Source of the DNA: Bremia lactucae
Taxonomy: Eukaryota > Oomycota > Peronosporomycetes > Peronosporales > Peronosporaceae
DNA: 51,385 nt
NCBI RefSeq assembly: GCF_004359215.1
Contig: NC_090612.1
Coordinates: 3,701,797-3,753,181 of the forward strand
Direction of reading: 5' to 3'
Shown: piece after piece, positions 39,925-51,096 of the stretch
How positions within the stretch are numbered: position 1 is the first letter of the stretch
Layout of the letters: every line of letters begins with the position of its first letter
Translations under genes and position numbers: made by a program
The notes under the pieces: generated by a model
Database searches by the model: none
What the model was told of the DNA's origin: nothing
Seen by the model: the letters and a program-made list of their open reading frames with translations, nothing else

Positions 39925-41736
39925 TTACTTTGAAAGAAACTTGGCCGCATCCGCCTTTTTTTGAATATAATGAACATTTCGACGAATCCGATCGCTCATG
40001 TTGCGTTCGTTATCCATATATGCTTCCGAGTGTAGTTTTCTATCATCCAATCAATCGAATAAATCATTCTATCGCAATAAAAAACACAAACATACGATCC
40101 GCTCACCTGAGAAACTCGGGGTTACTTTTCATAACCTCACTTTCGCGCGTATCAAGCTCGTCTTTTTTCACTCTTCCACGCTTAACAATATATTCCTCTC
40201 GCTGCTTGGCATCTTCCACCATTTGCTCAGCCCTCTTTTTCATCTCCTCGTCCGTTATTTCACAAAACCCTCGACGAAACGTCTTGCCAAGCTTCCGCCG
40301 ACAATCTGCTTCGTCAAGACGTTTAACCTCGCGCGCTTTCGCGAGATGGTTTTTATTCGGTCCTAATGATGTTTTATCGACATTTTTGGCTTCCACGGCA
40401 CCACGTTGGCGCAATAAACCGTACGTATGGTTGTTTTCCAGAGGCTTACGTTTCAATTCATCCTTTTCAAGCCGATCCGTGGTTTTAAACTCCCTCGTAC
40501 GGTCTCGTGAGATGCTCGAATCGTAACTTCTTCCTCTTTGTCGTCGTGTAGGACTACGAGCTTTCTCGTGATCGTACTTTCGATCGTAACTGCGAGATCG
40601 ACGTCTATTCTGTCGATCAAATGAATTTCGAACGCGACGTGGTTCATACCGACTCGATGGACTACGAGACCTTCGATTGCGACGATTACAAGCTCGTAAC
40701 TCGCGAGTTACGTCCGTCGATCCTTGAAAACTTCGACTACGATCGCGATGTTTGCATCGTACACTACTGCGGCTACGACTTTGGTAACACTGATCTTTCT
40801 TCGAGCTTCGATTGCGTCGACTTTTAAAGGGATATGTTCGTTTCAACTTGTAGTATTCTTGAGAGGGGCTTGTCGAATCATCACGTTCTCGACCACGAAA
40901 AGAGGATTTTGAATTGAAACGAGATCGATACCGAGAACTCCGTCTCTTGTCGTCGCTATCTCGATCATTTGTCCTCACAATATTGTCCTCACAACGACTC
41001 GTGTCAAGGTTTTTTCGGCCATGTTTTGGTTGCTTACATCCCCGTTTTTCAAGTCGTAAAGCATGTTTTTGTTCCTTCTTTGCCGCCTTTTTGGCTTTCA
41101 TGAATGCTTTCTTGTCTTGTTTTAAACGAAACACTTGGTCCTTGACTTTTTTCATCGTAATGGGATTTGTTAAGACTTGCTCCCGAGCTGCTTGTTGCCT
41201 CTTACGAATGAGCATCATTGGGTCTTCATGAAGCCGCTGAAAGGCATCATTTGCCGGCAAGGTCGTCTTATTCAACGCCAAGGAACCATAGTTTGACGTG
41301 GTGCTCAAATCGACGTCTTCTTGAATGGTTTTGTTGCCTTCACTTGTGTATTCTTTTCCCAACAAATATTCTTCGGCGATTTTCTCCCCTGAAGCCGATG
41401 GACCTTCGTACATCCACTCAACCCGCTCCATAGCTGCGGATTTGTCACCATGGGCGGCCTGAAGCTGTCGTAATTCTTGCAGCTGACGCTCTTCTTCGAT
41501 GTTTTTGCGAAGCTCCTCGACTTTCTTCTCTTCGGCTGCATGCTTTTGCTCGGCGATCCAGACCTTTTCTACATTCTACGGTTTAGCAAGCGAAAAAAAA
41601 AGAGAGGTTAAAGAGGTGTTTGAAGTGTTGAATGACGTGAGAGAGAAGAAGAGATGAGACTGAAGAGTGCAGAAGCGTGACGTACGCGCAAATTTGCCGT
41701 ATGCCAGCTCTTCTTGGACAGGAATGCTAACGACAT
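39925..41736 (-). CDS. CWC25: Pre-mRNA splicing factor CWC25, three exons, 544 aa
   Basis: Exons: 41686-41736, 40107-41575, 39925-40039 (minus strand), with GT..AG introns of 110 and 67 nt; the sum of 1635 nt is in frame. The start MSLAFLSKKSWHTANLR, then NVEKVWIAEQKHAAEEKKVE and WMYEGPS, define the Cwc25/Cwf25 N-terminus. CWC25 joins the spliceosome just before the first transesterification. The middle (about residues 130-420) is a long Arg/Ser/Lys/Asp-rich segment, far longer than in yeast and typical of nuclear-speckle proteins. Exon 3 adds the conserved tail LHSEAYMDNERNMSDRIRRN and HYIQKK, ending FLSK. Without the last intron the frame would stop six bases after the donor (NPEFLR then TGA). 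Exon 1 holds just 17 codons. Confidence 0.92.
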
Positions 41737-42290
41737 GGTTTTAGTAAATTGGGAGCGTTGTCGTCAAATTATTGAAATACAGACTCCAGGATTTCACAAA
41801 TATGAATTGCTTTTTCTGAATTTTAACGGGGGGTTATTGGAAAGGTGTGTGTACGAAACATTAAAAAGTTATAATGCGACTACTACTAGTTTACCTCGTC
41901 TAAACGATATAGTGTCCAGGGTTGTAATGTTGATATCTTCCAAAGTTCGATTGGTTCTCGTTCGTCATCTAGAGAAATAATACTTGTGTTGGCTAGGATA
42001 TCGTGTCATGGACGGGAAATTTGTCGATATTAAGTGATTCCGGTCATTTTTCTTATTGGTTGGGTACTATAGAGGCGTTTTTTACTGACGCTGCATGGAA
42101 GAAGAAGGGTCGTCATGCACTCTGTAGCGCAAGCATGAGCTGTGTGAGCATGAGAGTAGTCTTGTACTACGCTCTGCTGAGATTTAACCCTTGTTCTTCC
42201 TCCAGTTCATCCTTTTCCAACTGGCTCTGTAAGAGCAATTCTTCCGGAGCTCCAGGAAGTCCCAGCGACTCAGCAAACGCCTCCAGCACG
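41737..42290. other. Intergenic, upstream of CWC25
   Basis: It presumably includes the CWC25 promoter. ORFs here have no recognisable domains. Confidence 0.4.
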
Positions 42291-42356
42291 AGCGCGGTTT
42301 GGTATAGGTCGGAGTTGGAGCTCTTTCGAGCTTACGCAAATTTCGAACAGTGCAAC
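42291..42356 (-). repeat. Short gypsy gag fragment
   Basis: It aligns with 20530-20590 of the gypsy gag (shared GGTATAGGTCGGAG and GGAGCTCTTTCGAGCTT), on the same strand. Only about 65 bp are recognisable. Confidence 0.65.
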
Positions 42357-43178
42357 TTGCATTTCTTGAGTGAGTATACTCAACAAGCGACTCTGACGCC
42401 CGAGCAACAGCGACGACACCATTCAATTCTATAATTATTTTTAAATAAGCGAATTTTTCTTCGGCGTTGATTGAATTTTCGAGCAGTGATCAAAATGTGA
42501 AAGATTTGAATATTTATCGCAATTAGCAATCCATTGAGATTACGATAGCGTGAGTCAGCTCTTGAGGTCTGGATAGCACATAGTACACCCACTCCCGCAG
42601 TGCATCACAGCAGCAGTTAAGCTAGGTATCGTACGTGAAAGAGCGACTCGTTTTGTTACATGAATCCCGCTAAAGTCGGACTTCGCTTGAACTCTTGCAG
42701 CAACCGAAGAAGCGACGACTGTTAGAAGCCATCATAGTTTCGGCGAAAGAAAGCGCGAACATGAGCACTGAACGTAGTATAATTCACCCGCAACGCCGGG
42801 ATGGTTGGCATCGGGCTGTGTCCGATCTGCGACCGACTGTTTTGTTCAGACCACAGCAAGTGAAGAGTGATCGAACGGAGTACATGTCCTATGTCCTCGA
42901 TCTCCGATCGATCAGTATCCCAATTATTAATGCAACCCAACGAAATGATCTCTGAAATCAAATTTTCCAATTATGGCTAATGCACGTCCACAGAGCAGCA
43001 GCCAAAGTGCATTCATAAAACAAATGCCGTACGGTCTCAACCGAATTGCAACCATCCTTCAGAGAGTATATGATGCCTGGAGCCGTCGCGGACATAAGAG
43101 AGAAACAAGAGCAAACTGGAAGCAGTAGGAAAGCAGCACGGTCCTGTAGATCTTCAAAAATGTGTCATAAGTAGCATT
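42357..43178. other. Unassigned spacer
   Basis: No domain, repeat copy or RNA gene seen. Probably eroded transposon sequence. Confidence 0.35.
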
Positions 43179-45200
43179 CTAAGTCGAATCCGTAATCGTA
43201 CGAAAGCGTTTCACTTCCGCTTTGGATGCTCTGTTGTCATGTATCCTAATCAGAAGAGGCACGATTTGGGAATTTGGTTTCTTAATCAAACGTAAAGCCA
43301 TAAATCGAGCCACGATGGGCACGATACGCGCTTGGCCGTTGAGAGTCGCTCCTACGTAAGGTACCGAAGCTCTTATATACAATTGACTGGCGAACTGCAT
43401 ATGGCTGCAACCCTATGAAACACTTGCAGGAGTATATGATAGAGGGTCTTGAGCCACTGAAATTCTGTATACAGTAGGACCGCAGTGTAGCTGCAGTCAA
43501 CGTAGCTGGCAGCAAAATGTTCTTTGGAAGGCCACTGATCATCACCGTCAAGCACGTCTGATAAAGCGCGTTCCCAGAAGGTACACGACACTTGACGGTG
43601 GAAACTTCCTGGGGATCAACCACCATGCACAAAATGTGCCGGGATTTAGTTTGTAAAGGAACACGAGACTGACATTCGTACTGAAAGATCGAAACCCCGT
43701 GAAACCAGATCGTCTCTTGTATTGCATACGTGAGTTTTGTGTCGTATCCAGATCCTGCTGAGCCACAGGCCATCGAAATTTTAACCAATTGCGCCACGTG
43801 ATACACCATCAGATCGGTAGATCGGCAAAGTCATCCAGGCCAGGTGCGGAGTAGACACGCATCTTCCGAATGAATGCCGCCAGATCACTCGCAGTGACAG
43901 AAGCGTTTAGCTCCGATGCCTCATCGTTCGACAGTGTCTTGTCGATAGTATTGATCAGTCGATTCATCGCAGGTTCGCTTGGTTCAGGTGGCTGGCCAGC
44001 GGTGCTTCTAGGATCTCCTAGAATCGAACCCCAGTGATCCCAAGCACATCAGATATAACCGCTAGTTTGTTCGACAATTCACCGCGCCAAAATCATATTT
44101 TCAATGCTGACACGTCCAAGCGAGGTAGTAATTGGGTCAAAGAAAAAAATACTTGGACGACGTCTCAGACACAGAAGCCTGAAAATCTAAAGCTGAGTCT
44201 TGATTGCAAGCTGAGACGTGGAGATGCAATCTTCGTAGGACTGAAGTACCGTTTGAAAGGCTATGTGTGATGGGTCATCAGCAGTCGTTCGGTACTGCTC
44301 CTCCGTTGTCGTTTGGGTTCTGTATGCAGCGTGTACCAATCTCTCTTGTTGAAATCTCGTACTTTTATCCAGAGCTTGAATCAGTTTGCATGTAACACAC
44401 TTCCACTGATGCCAAGTCTTGCCTCAGTCAGACGACTGGTGTAGTTGCCTCCGAGCGTCTTGTGCTTCAGTTTCGATGGGTTGAACAATTTTTGGTTGGT
44501 CAAGCAGCCTTGCAGGAAAACGCCAGAAGCCACGTCCGTGCAGTTGGGTCATAGACAGGAGAGTCAAGCGATGTGCCAAATGGTCGCCTGAGCCCTTTGG
44601 CTCAAAATACTTGGAATCACCGTATACTGCTCTACAGAAATCGTTGGAGAGTAGGATGCTGTCAAGGCGGTTCGACGGGGATAAGGGCTACTCAAGACAT
44701 GGTCTTTCGGATGATGAATTCTCCAAGCATCGACAATCCCTAACTGACTTTACCAACCCAGATATGCGCTTCTACCATTAAAGGGGAGGATATTGTGCCA
44801 GACGCGTCAACAGCAGGATGAAGTGCCGTGTTTAGATCACCTAAGACAATGTCCGTAGTAACTGCTTAAAGAAAGTTGCGTTTTCTTCATTGTCCACCGG
44901 AGCGTCCACATTGTGAATAAAGAGTGAGGCAAAATCGACGACAACTTCAACCACCACATACCTGCCCAGCACAGATTGTTCTTGTAATTCTTTTCAGGTC
45001 ATACCGGTAAATTCGTCACTGTCACGCAGCGGATAAATCAGAACGCAAGACGGTGAGAATACCACCAGACCGACGCGGAGGTGCCAAGCGAGTCGAAGCA
45101 TTGTAGTCATTGACAAAGAACTTGCGCTGAAAGCGTGCATCGTAATGAAACGCAAATGTAGCAAGATGGTGTGAGAAATTAGGTTTCTTAAATACATGAG
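43179..45200 (-). mobile_element. LINE-type retrotransposon remnant
   Basis: On the minus strand an AP-endonuclease-like domain is readable in shifting frames. From about 45050: RLAPPRRSGGILTVLRSDL. Near 44950-44740: VDFASLFIHNVDAPVDNEEN, then a GDLNTALHPAVD block and VEAHIWVGKVS. Near 44690-44580: SNRLDSILLSNDFCRAVYGD, then FEPKGSGDHLAHRL, the usual R-x-D-x-I-L..S-D-H ending. Near 43900-43830, VTASDLAAFIRKMRVYSAPG is the entry to the RT domain. The RT itself (43179-43800) is barely legible. No ORF is intact and no poly-A tail was found. Confidence 0.65.
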
Positions 45201-46162
45201 AGGCTGTGTTTCATGATTATGTTCTCGATTAGTGAACGACCATTCCTCTTGATCCCGTTGGTGTAAGCAGACACGAGGCTGACATTACCCCACGAGACAT
45301 GGCCACGTACCTCCTCAAAATCCACTTTAACCCTCAAGTAGCAGCAACCCAGCCACCAGGACAGGTCTACTGTCAGCCACAAGAAGCCCTGCCATTGCAG
45401 CGACTCCCAAATGTCGAAACACGGCTTGCCGATCTCAGATCTCAGCAAGATCAGCAATATGTTTGGATGTAGAAGACGTCAATTCACAGCTGGAATCAAC
45501 ACGACTGGGTGATGCGAGAGACGTTGGATATAGATGTCCATCATAAAGATTTAGAGGGGGCGCCATATACATGAGCATCACTTCAAAGAAAGCGAAAGCT
45601 CGAGTAGCACGCAAAGACGTGTTAAGCGTAAATTTCTTCCACCATACTGTCTCCGTGCAAAACATTTCATCCCGGGCCTTGAGAAGTTTCGAACCAAAAC
45701 GTTTTGCCCAGTTGTGGTTGTTGTCGACGGGTCAGAGGCAATCAAGACCCGGTTCAGTATTTGGAGCTGGGCGATGTCAGGAAGACTTCCCTCATTATCG
45801 CTTATCGCAGCCGATATGGTCGCGTTGAAAGCAAGCGGAGCCTTTGATGAAGCCACGTGACATAAAGTATCCGAATTGCTTGTATTTCGTAGCGTATTAC
45901 ACAGCGCAGCCACTCTTGCATCCGCCGCCGCTAACAAAATTGCTCGGAGCGAGAGAGTGACCGTCTCATCTGCGTCTATTTGTTCGGCAACGGCCTCTTG
46001 AATAGGCACTGCCTGTTTCGTCTGTTTCACAGACGTGTAATTTCTGGAGAGAAATTGGCTGGCTACTGTACTTGTTCGTACGACTGCAGGGACTGTGACC
46101 CTGCGCAGGACAATCTGGAAGCGCACAGGAGTGCTGTCACCAACTTCAGCCCTCGAGATCAA
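45201..46162 (-). pseudogene. Possible 5' region of the LINE
   Basis: A 194-codon open frame (45578-46162) and neighbouring fragments precede the endonuclease on the same strand. Its Ala-rich sequence shows no domain I recognise. Position alone suggests LINE ORF1 or linker sequence. Confidence 0.3.
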
Positions 46163-46480
46163 CGTCTACTTGTTCCAGAACATCAAAATAGCTACTTATC
46201 ATAATGCCAGTGACTGATTTGGCTTGTATTGTTGTAGATCGCTCGTAAACTCGTCTACCTTGCGTTGACACTTGCCTCTCAAATTCACCGTGGAGGCGCC
46301 TGGCCGATTTAATCGGTTCAGGGTCGCAGGTGCTGGGCTAGTCAAGAGAAGTACCCCGTCGTGCGAGCTCATCTTGTTGAAGATTGATGTATTCATCGAA
46401 AGTGTTGCACTTTATGCATATGCGTTTATACGGGATCAAATCACAAGAATAACACGAAGAAGTTGAGTGTGGAAAATATC

Positions 46481-46735
46481 GTGTGTTGTGGCTCAGTCGG
46501 GTAAGGCATGGCGGTGCGACCCACTGGTCACCGGTTCGATACCCGGTAACGACAAAAAGTAAAACCTTCGGGAACTGGTGTTTGGGGTTCACCAGCACTG
46601 TACCGCCAGACAGTGACGTCCCCCATTTTGCGGTAGTCCACATATCTGGGAAAGGGGGCACAGCAAACGATAGGAAAGAATTAACGGTAGGATAAAGTTA
46701 ACGGTAGGATGAAGCTAACGGTAGGATAAAGTTAA
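46481..46735 (+). mobile_element. tRNA-derived SINE
   Basis: An RNA polymerase III type-2 promoter is present: A box TGGCTCAGTCGG (46489-46500) and B box GGTTCGATACC (46533-46543), starts 44 bp apart as in tRNAs. The T arm pairs (CCGG with CCGG), but the acceptor arms do not, so it is no functional tRNA. A tRNA-unrelated body of about 110 bp follows, then a 3' tail of 17-bp tandem repeats. Head, body and repeat tail are the layout of a SINE. No second copy lies in the window. Confidence 0.7.
46664..46731 (+). repeat. 17-bp tandem repeat, SINE tail
   Basis: Three units of TTAACGGTAGGATAAAG type (46681, 46698, 46715) with one or two substitutions, preceded by a more degenerate unit at 46664. 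Confidence 0.85.
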
Positions 46736-47485
46736 ACTCAAAATATAACTTACTTTCCGGTTTGCAATCTCGACCGTAAGCCCATCTTCAAGCTCATAGC
46801 GTTAACGTAAATCAACACATCTTAGTGACGTCAGCTCACTGGCTAAGAACCGAGTTTATGCCTCATCCTTCGGACTTTCTGATGGCGTCAGCAGAGAAAT
46901 TGAATGTAAAACAAGGAGAGTACACTCACGGCGTCGTCCTTAAGGTAGTATTTTTTCGTAGCAGAAATGTTTTACTTGACAGCGGTGGCGTACGATCTCT
47001 TGCCACCTATGGGATGCACAGGTGGTGACAATCCAAATGTACCTTTGGAGGGGAACGAGCCGTGTCCAGCGAAAGCGCGTACGGGGGACGATTGTCAAAG
47101 CCAAGACGCTGGGACGGGAACGCAGCATCCCACCCAAGAGTTGAGTTTACACACCCGCCGAAAACAATTTCTTCACATTACCCTGCCATCAATTTTCAGT
47201 GCGCCCGGACGCTGATGCATGCAAAAGTAGATTCGAAACGGCGCTGTCTTGAGGCCAGTCGTAATGCTTACGTCTTGGATTGTGGCCTTTATTGGTTAGA
47301 TTCCGCGGTCATGAAACCCTTCCACTATCAAATTATAATCGAAATCATTATCCACATTCGAAACGTCAAGGTAGTACCAATCGGCTAGAATGCCGAATTC
47401 TGAGAGCTTGTACTTACCTCCAAGCGATTCGCGTTAAGTTTGAGAAACGAACTCCAACCGGTGCAAGGTATAAATTTGATCGTTG
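46736..47485. other. Unassigned spacer
   Basis: Several short open frames, none with a recognisable domain. Probably old retroelement sequence. Confidence 0.35.
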
Positions 47486-47821
47486 TCACGTGAGGCTGGA
47501 CTTCCATGCCTCACGTGGGGTGATCCCTGTCCGTGATGTGTTGACAACACGAAGCGAGTAATAGGGGGTGTCTATTCCCTTTCTTCGCCCTGGGGAAGAG
47601 CTCGCATCTCTATCGAGATGCGCGATGCGATTGACGTTTTGCAATCGATTTATAAGCGCCAGGGGCGCGTGTACCTTCTGATCCATCGGATAGGTTTCGT
47701 CATACTTACGGACGAGGCCCTCAACGTCAACAATCAGCTGGGAACGAGGCTCCCAGCTGTCATGTGAAGGTGGATAACCGCGCCAGCGAACAAGATAACT
47801 CGTTCGCTGCCCCTTCAGCAC
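47486..47821 (-). pseudogene. Chromodomain of a gypsy (chromovirus-like) integrase
   Basis: YLVRWRGYPPSHDSWEPRSQ followed by VEGLVRKYDETYP is a chromodomain with the aromatic cage region (W..GY....W). In chromoviruses this domain sits at the integrase C-terminus and directs insertion to marked chromatin. The first 20 or so residues of the domain and the rest of the element are missing; copia sequence begins immediately upstream. Confidence 0.8.
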
Positions 47822-47859
47822 GGTGGTTGTGGAGGAACGCTGTGTTTGTATCCAACTGC

Positions 47860-49390
47860 TCCATTTTATATTTGAACGCTACGCATACCGAAAGAAGAAC
47901 TCGTATCGAAATCATCTTGGCCACCGGTGGGGACGTTTAAAAAACTCAACTCCATTCTTCTGCTTAAGCCCATTTGCTACCAACCGTTCTTTGTATTTGA
48001 CCTCAAACTCGTTTTCGTCGCGTTTCTTACCAAATACCCATGTGCACAACCATTCCAGTAGTTCGATTTCGTGGAAGCAACGACCAGGAGGCATGTTGGT
48101 CATACGAACGCAGCACATGTCCATTTCTTCACTTCACATGCCGGTGTCGTTACTTGTTATTGCCTGAGCATGCGTCGTCGGTACATCAACTACATCAATA
48201 TTCGCAGAGTACACAAGAACTACTTCAGCGATAAGATCGTTCTCACCAATTTGGAACGCTTTGTAGATGGTGGTCCATCATTCCTTTGCGACTTGTGTTC
48301 TTCTTCTGCATTCATTTCATCTTTAAGTAATAATACCGGTTCGCGGTGGCGTCTTGTACGGCTCGCAGGAACATGGAAAACTGGTACCCATTGACATTCT
48401 ACGTGTATGCGAGAAGAATGCATCGGAAGCTTTTGGGCTCCAATTCAGTCCTTTTTGATTTGTCACAATGAGAGAAAGTATGAGATTTAACACGCGTAGG
48501 TGCTCCAGCGAAGACTTTTTCTCAAATCCAAGCTTGTACGGTGTTACATTCATATTATTTGCGTTTGTGGATCGATTGACCAGGTTTACTACCCTATATA
48601 CCGCTTCCGCCTTTGAACGCTCTTGTATTGCAAAATAATCCGAGCCTTATCCATGATGGAACGGTTCATCCGTTCTACTACCCCGTTCGGCTGAGGTCTG
48701 TTTGAGACGGTATGTTAATGCATAATACCGCTATTCGTAAACATTTGCGTTACATTCTTGTTAGTAAACTCCGTACCATCGTCCGAACGGATGCACATGA
48801 GACTTTCTGCCACTGTTTCTTGTAGAATGTCACAACCGTACTTTTTTTCTTTAGGAAATGAGGTATCACGTATCTTGAGTAATTATCCAAATAAGTTAAA
48901 GATGCACTTAGCACCACCCTTCTATAACGTCTTCATTGGTCCCATCAAATCCGTGCGGACCAACTCTAAAACACGTGTCGTCTCCGAATCAGACTGCCTT
49001 GAAAACGCTGCTACCATATTTTTCCTTTAATGCATCCACCACACAAAGTTGAAAATTCTTGTTGAGCAGCCGAAATACGATTCATGACCCGCTGTGTCCT
49101 AAATAGCGCGCTCTTGTTTGAGTGCCCCATCTTGAACTCATTGAGACGACGTACGATTGTGGACGGTTGTGCCGATTGTAATAGTCCCTGAGGGTTGTCC
49201 ACGCTTGTATGGCACGCGTCGCGGAACGCTCTGATGCTGTATCTCCACCTCTGGGCGATAATATTCAACGCTTTTCCATCGTTTACGAGCCATTCCTCCT
49301 TGACCTCGCTCTCTAGCTTCATGTCTTGCACATGCACAAGCATCCATCTCCGGACTAACGTCATGCGCATGTTGTACTCCCACTGGAAGT
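47860..49390 (-). mobile_element. Third copia element, truncated and broken
   Basis: Minus-strand order: pre-integrase region (49370-49011, IVRRLNEFKMGHSNKSAL, then CGGCIKGK), integrase core near 48560-48860 (broken; VVERMNRSIMDKARIILQYK), integrase end (NNMNVTPYKLGFEKKSSLEH near 48550) and start of RT (WVFGKKRDENEFEVKYKERL, then LKQKNGVEFF, 48124-47912). Gag, most of RT and RNase H are absent, and no LTRs were seen. Confidence 0.75.
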
Positions 49391-49618
49391 AAAAGTATTA
49401 TCCTAGAAGGACTTCGGTACGTTTTGTTGACACCTTGAGAGTTCTTGTGTCGTGAGCAGCGTTTGAGCTGCGGCTGTTAATCTGTTAGTAAAGGAGGCAG
49501 AATACGAGGTGAGATTAATAATGTTTCTCGTAAGCTCCTATCTTACTCTCTTGCATGCCACCAATCCGGTGTTATCTAATCCGATGATAGTAGAAACACA
49601 TCATAGTGAACCGCTTTA
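49391..49618. other. Unassigned spacer
   Basis: No recognisable feature. Confidence 0.35.
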
Positions 49619-49765
49619 CCATAACGGGGCATGGCCGACTTGTACTGCTTCAGTACAAGTCCGATTCGCACTGCTTCAGTGCGAGTGGTGCCTTACGTCA
49701 CTTCACGTACACTAGTACGTGCAGAGGAAGACTCTCTATAAAACACTTGCTTTAGAGAGAATTAA
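49619..49765 (+). repeat. Diverged 5' part of the gypsy-type LTR
   Basis: It aligns with the first 150 bp of 16321-16768 (TAACGGGGCA, ACTTGTACTGCTTCAGTACA, GTGGTGCC, CGTGCAGAGGAAGACT) and stops after the fourth hairpin. Many substitutions fall in pairs that keep hairpin arms complementary. Confidence 0.85.
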
Positions 49766-49779
49766 AAGTAGAGAGCCAG

Positions 49780-50368
49780 TATAGCCACACACCCCTTTTG
49801 GCATAGCCACACCCCTCGCCGTCTGCATTGAATAAAAACGTCATATAAAATATTTTCACTGTATGGGTCACTCTACTGCATCCAAAAATCAACAATTTTT
49901 CTTTTGAATCGTCTTTAAATCGCCCTTTTGGCATTTGGCACATCTTATCTTCTAAAGTAAATTAGGTAATCGCTATAGCCACGCACCCTGACTATCTACG
50001 TGAGAGTTGCCCTTGGGCACATCAGAAACAGTGTTTTCATTTGACGATGTTAAATGTACGGTTTTTTTAACAGGTAAGAAAAAGCTAAGAGCGCCCGCAA
50101 TTAATCGGCAAGTCATAAAAAGAGTGAAAGTCAAGAGCAGCAAACCGAGCAGCGAGGGAGTAGTTGAGCTGAAAATAAGCGATAAGGGCATGCATGTTAG
50201 TTAGTCTTTGGGGTCTAGGCTAAGGATGAATTTATTTAACTTTACTAAAGTAGAATAAATTTATCCTTGAAGCTGGAAAGGACTGCATAAAGGTTTCTCA
50301 ATATATATTCTAAATATAAACAAAATGCTACTATTATGCTATTCTCATAAATACAAAGTGTGGCTATA
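49780..50368. mobile_element. Candidate TIR element
   Basis: TATAGCCACAC at 49780-49790 is exactly inverted as GTGTGGCTATA at 50358-50368. The motif recurs inside the left end in direct orientation (49803, 49974). A 65-codon Lys-rich ORF (50007-50204) is inside. No target duplication was established, and an 11-bp match could be chance. Confidence 0.3.
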
Positions 50369-50527
50369 TTGCTTCCCAAATATAATTCAGCGTGGTGTAC
50401 CAAGGTCCAAAAGGGATCAAAAATCGACTCGAAAGAAACAATTGTCAATTTTGCGCTATAGCGGAAAGGTGAAACTGTTAATTTTGATGTGTAGTTTTTA
50501 TTCAATCAACATAAACATAGGTGAGGG

Positions 50528-50977
50528 TGTAACGGGGCACTGCGACTTGTACTATTTCAGTACAAGTCCACTTCACACTGCTTCAGATGTGAGTGGTGCC
50601 TCTCGTTAGGTGACGTACACTGTACGTATAGAGGAAGACTTCTCTTAAGACAAGTTAACTTAAGAGGGTAAAATGAAAACTGTATTAATATAGTTAAGTG
50701 TCGTGTTAATCTATCTTTGCAAATGTTGTCTTAACTATAAACTAATACTAAACATGTAAATGAATTCTTATCTATCTTATCTCGTAACTCTCTTTGATTA
50801 CTTCTACAGCTGATTAGTCTGCGGAATAAATAGACATAATGGTCTATACCTATTTATGGATAAGAATTCAGGAAATTACTATTTAAAGTAATTTCCTCCA
50901 AATATTATCTACCTTTTGGATAATATTAATTAACAATCTTTTATTGTTAATTTCATGTAACGATACACCCCGTTACA
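50528..50977 (+). repeat. 5' LTR of a gypsy element, 450 bp
   Basis: TGTAACGGGG to CCCCGTTACA. It is about the same length as the solo LTR (448 bp) and closely similar. It is followed by leader sequence rather than a target duplication, so it is the 5' LTR of an element continuing to the right. Confidence 0.92.
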
Positions 50978-51096
50978 TCACCCCTCCCTTAAACGACAAT
51001 CACTCTGAATGTCATTAGGTGGAGTGGTCGCTAAATGACCACTTAATTTTTAAAATGATTTTGATTGGTCAGATCCATCATTTTAAATTCCATCGC

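Noticed and set aside
39825..40526. 233-codon ORF on the plus strand
   Set aside because: It is antisense to CWC25 exons 2 and 3.
46482..46553. Functional tRNA gene
   Set aside because: A and B boxes are good, but acceptor arms (GTGTTGT against TAACGAC) pair at only three of seven positions and the D stem is imperfect, so it was called a SINE head.
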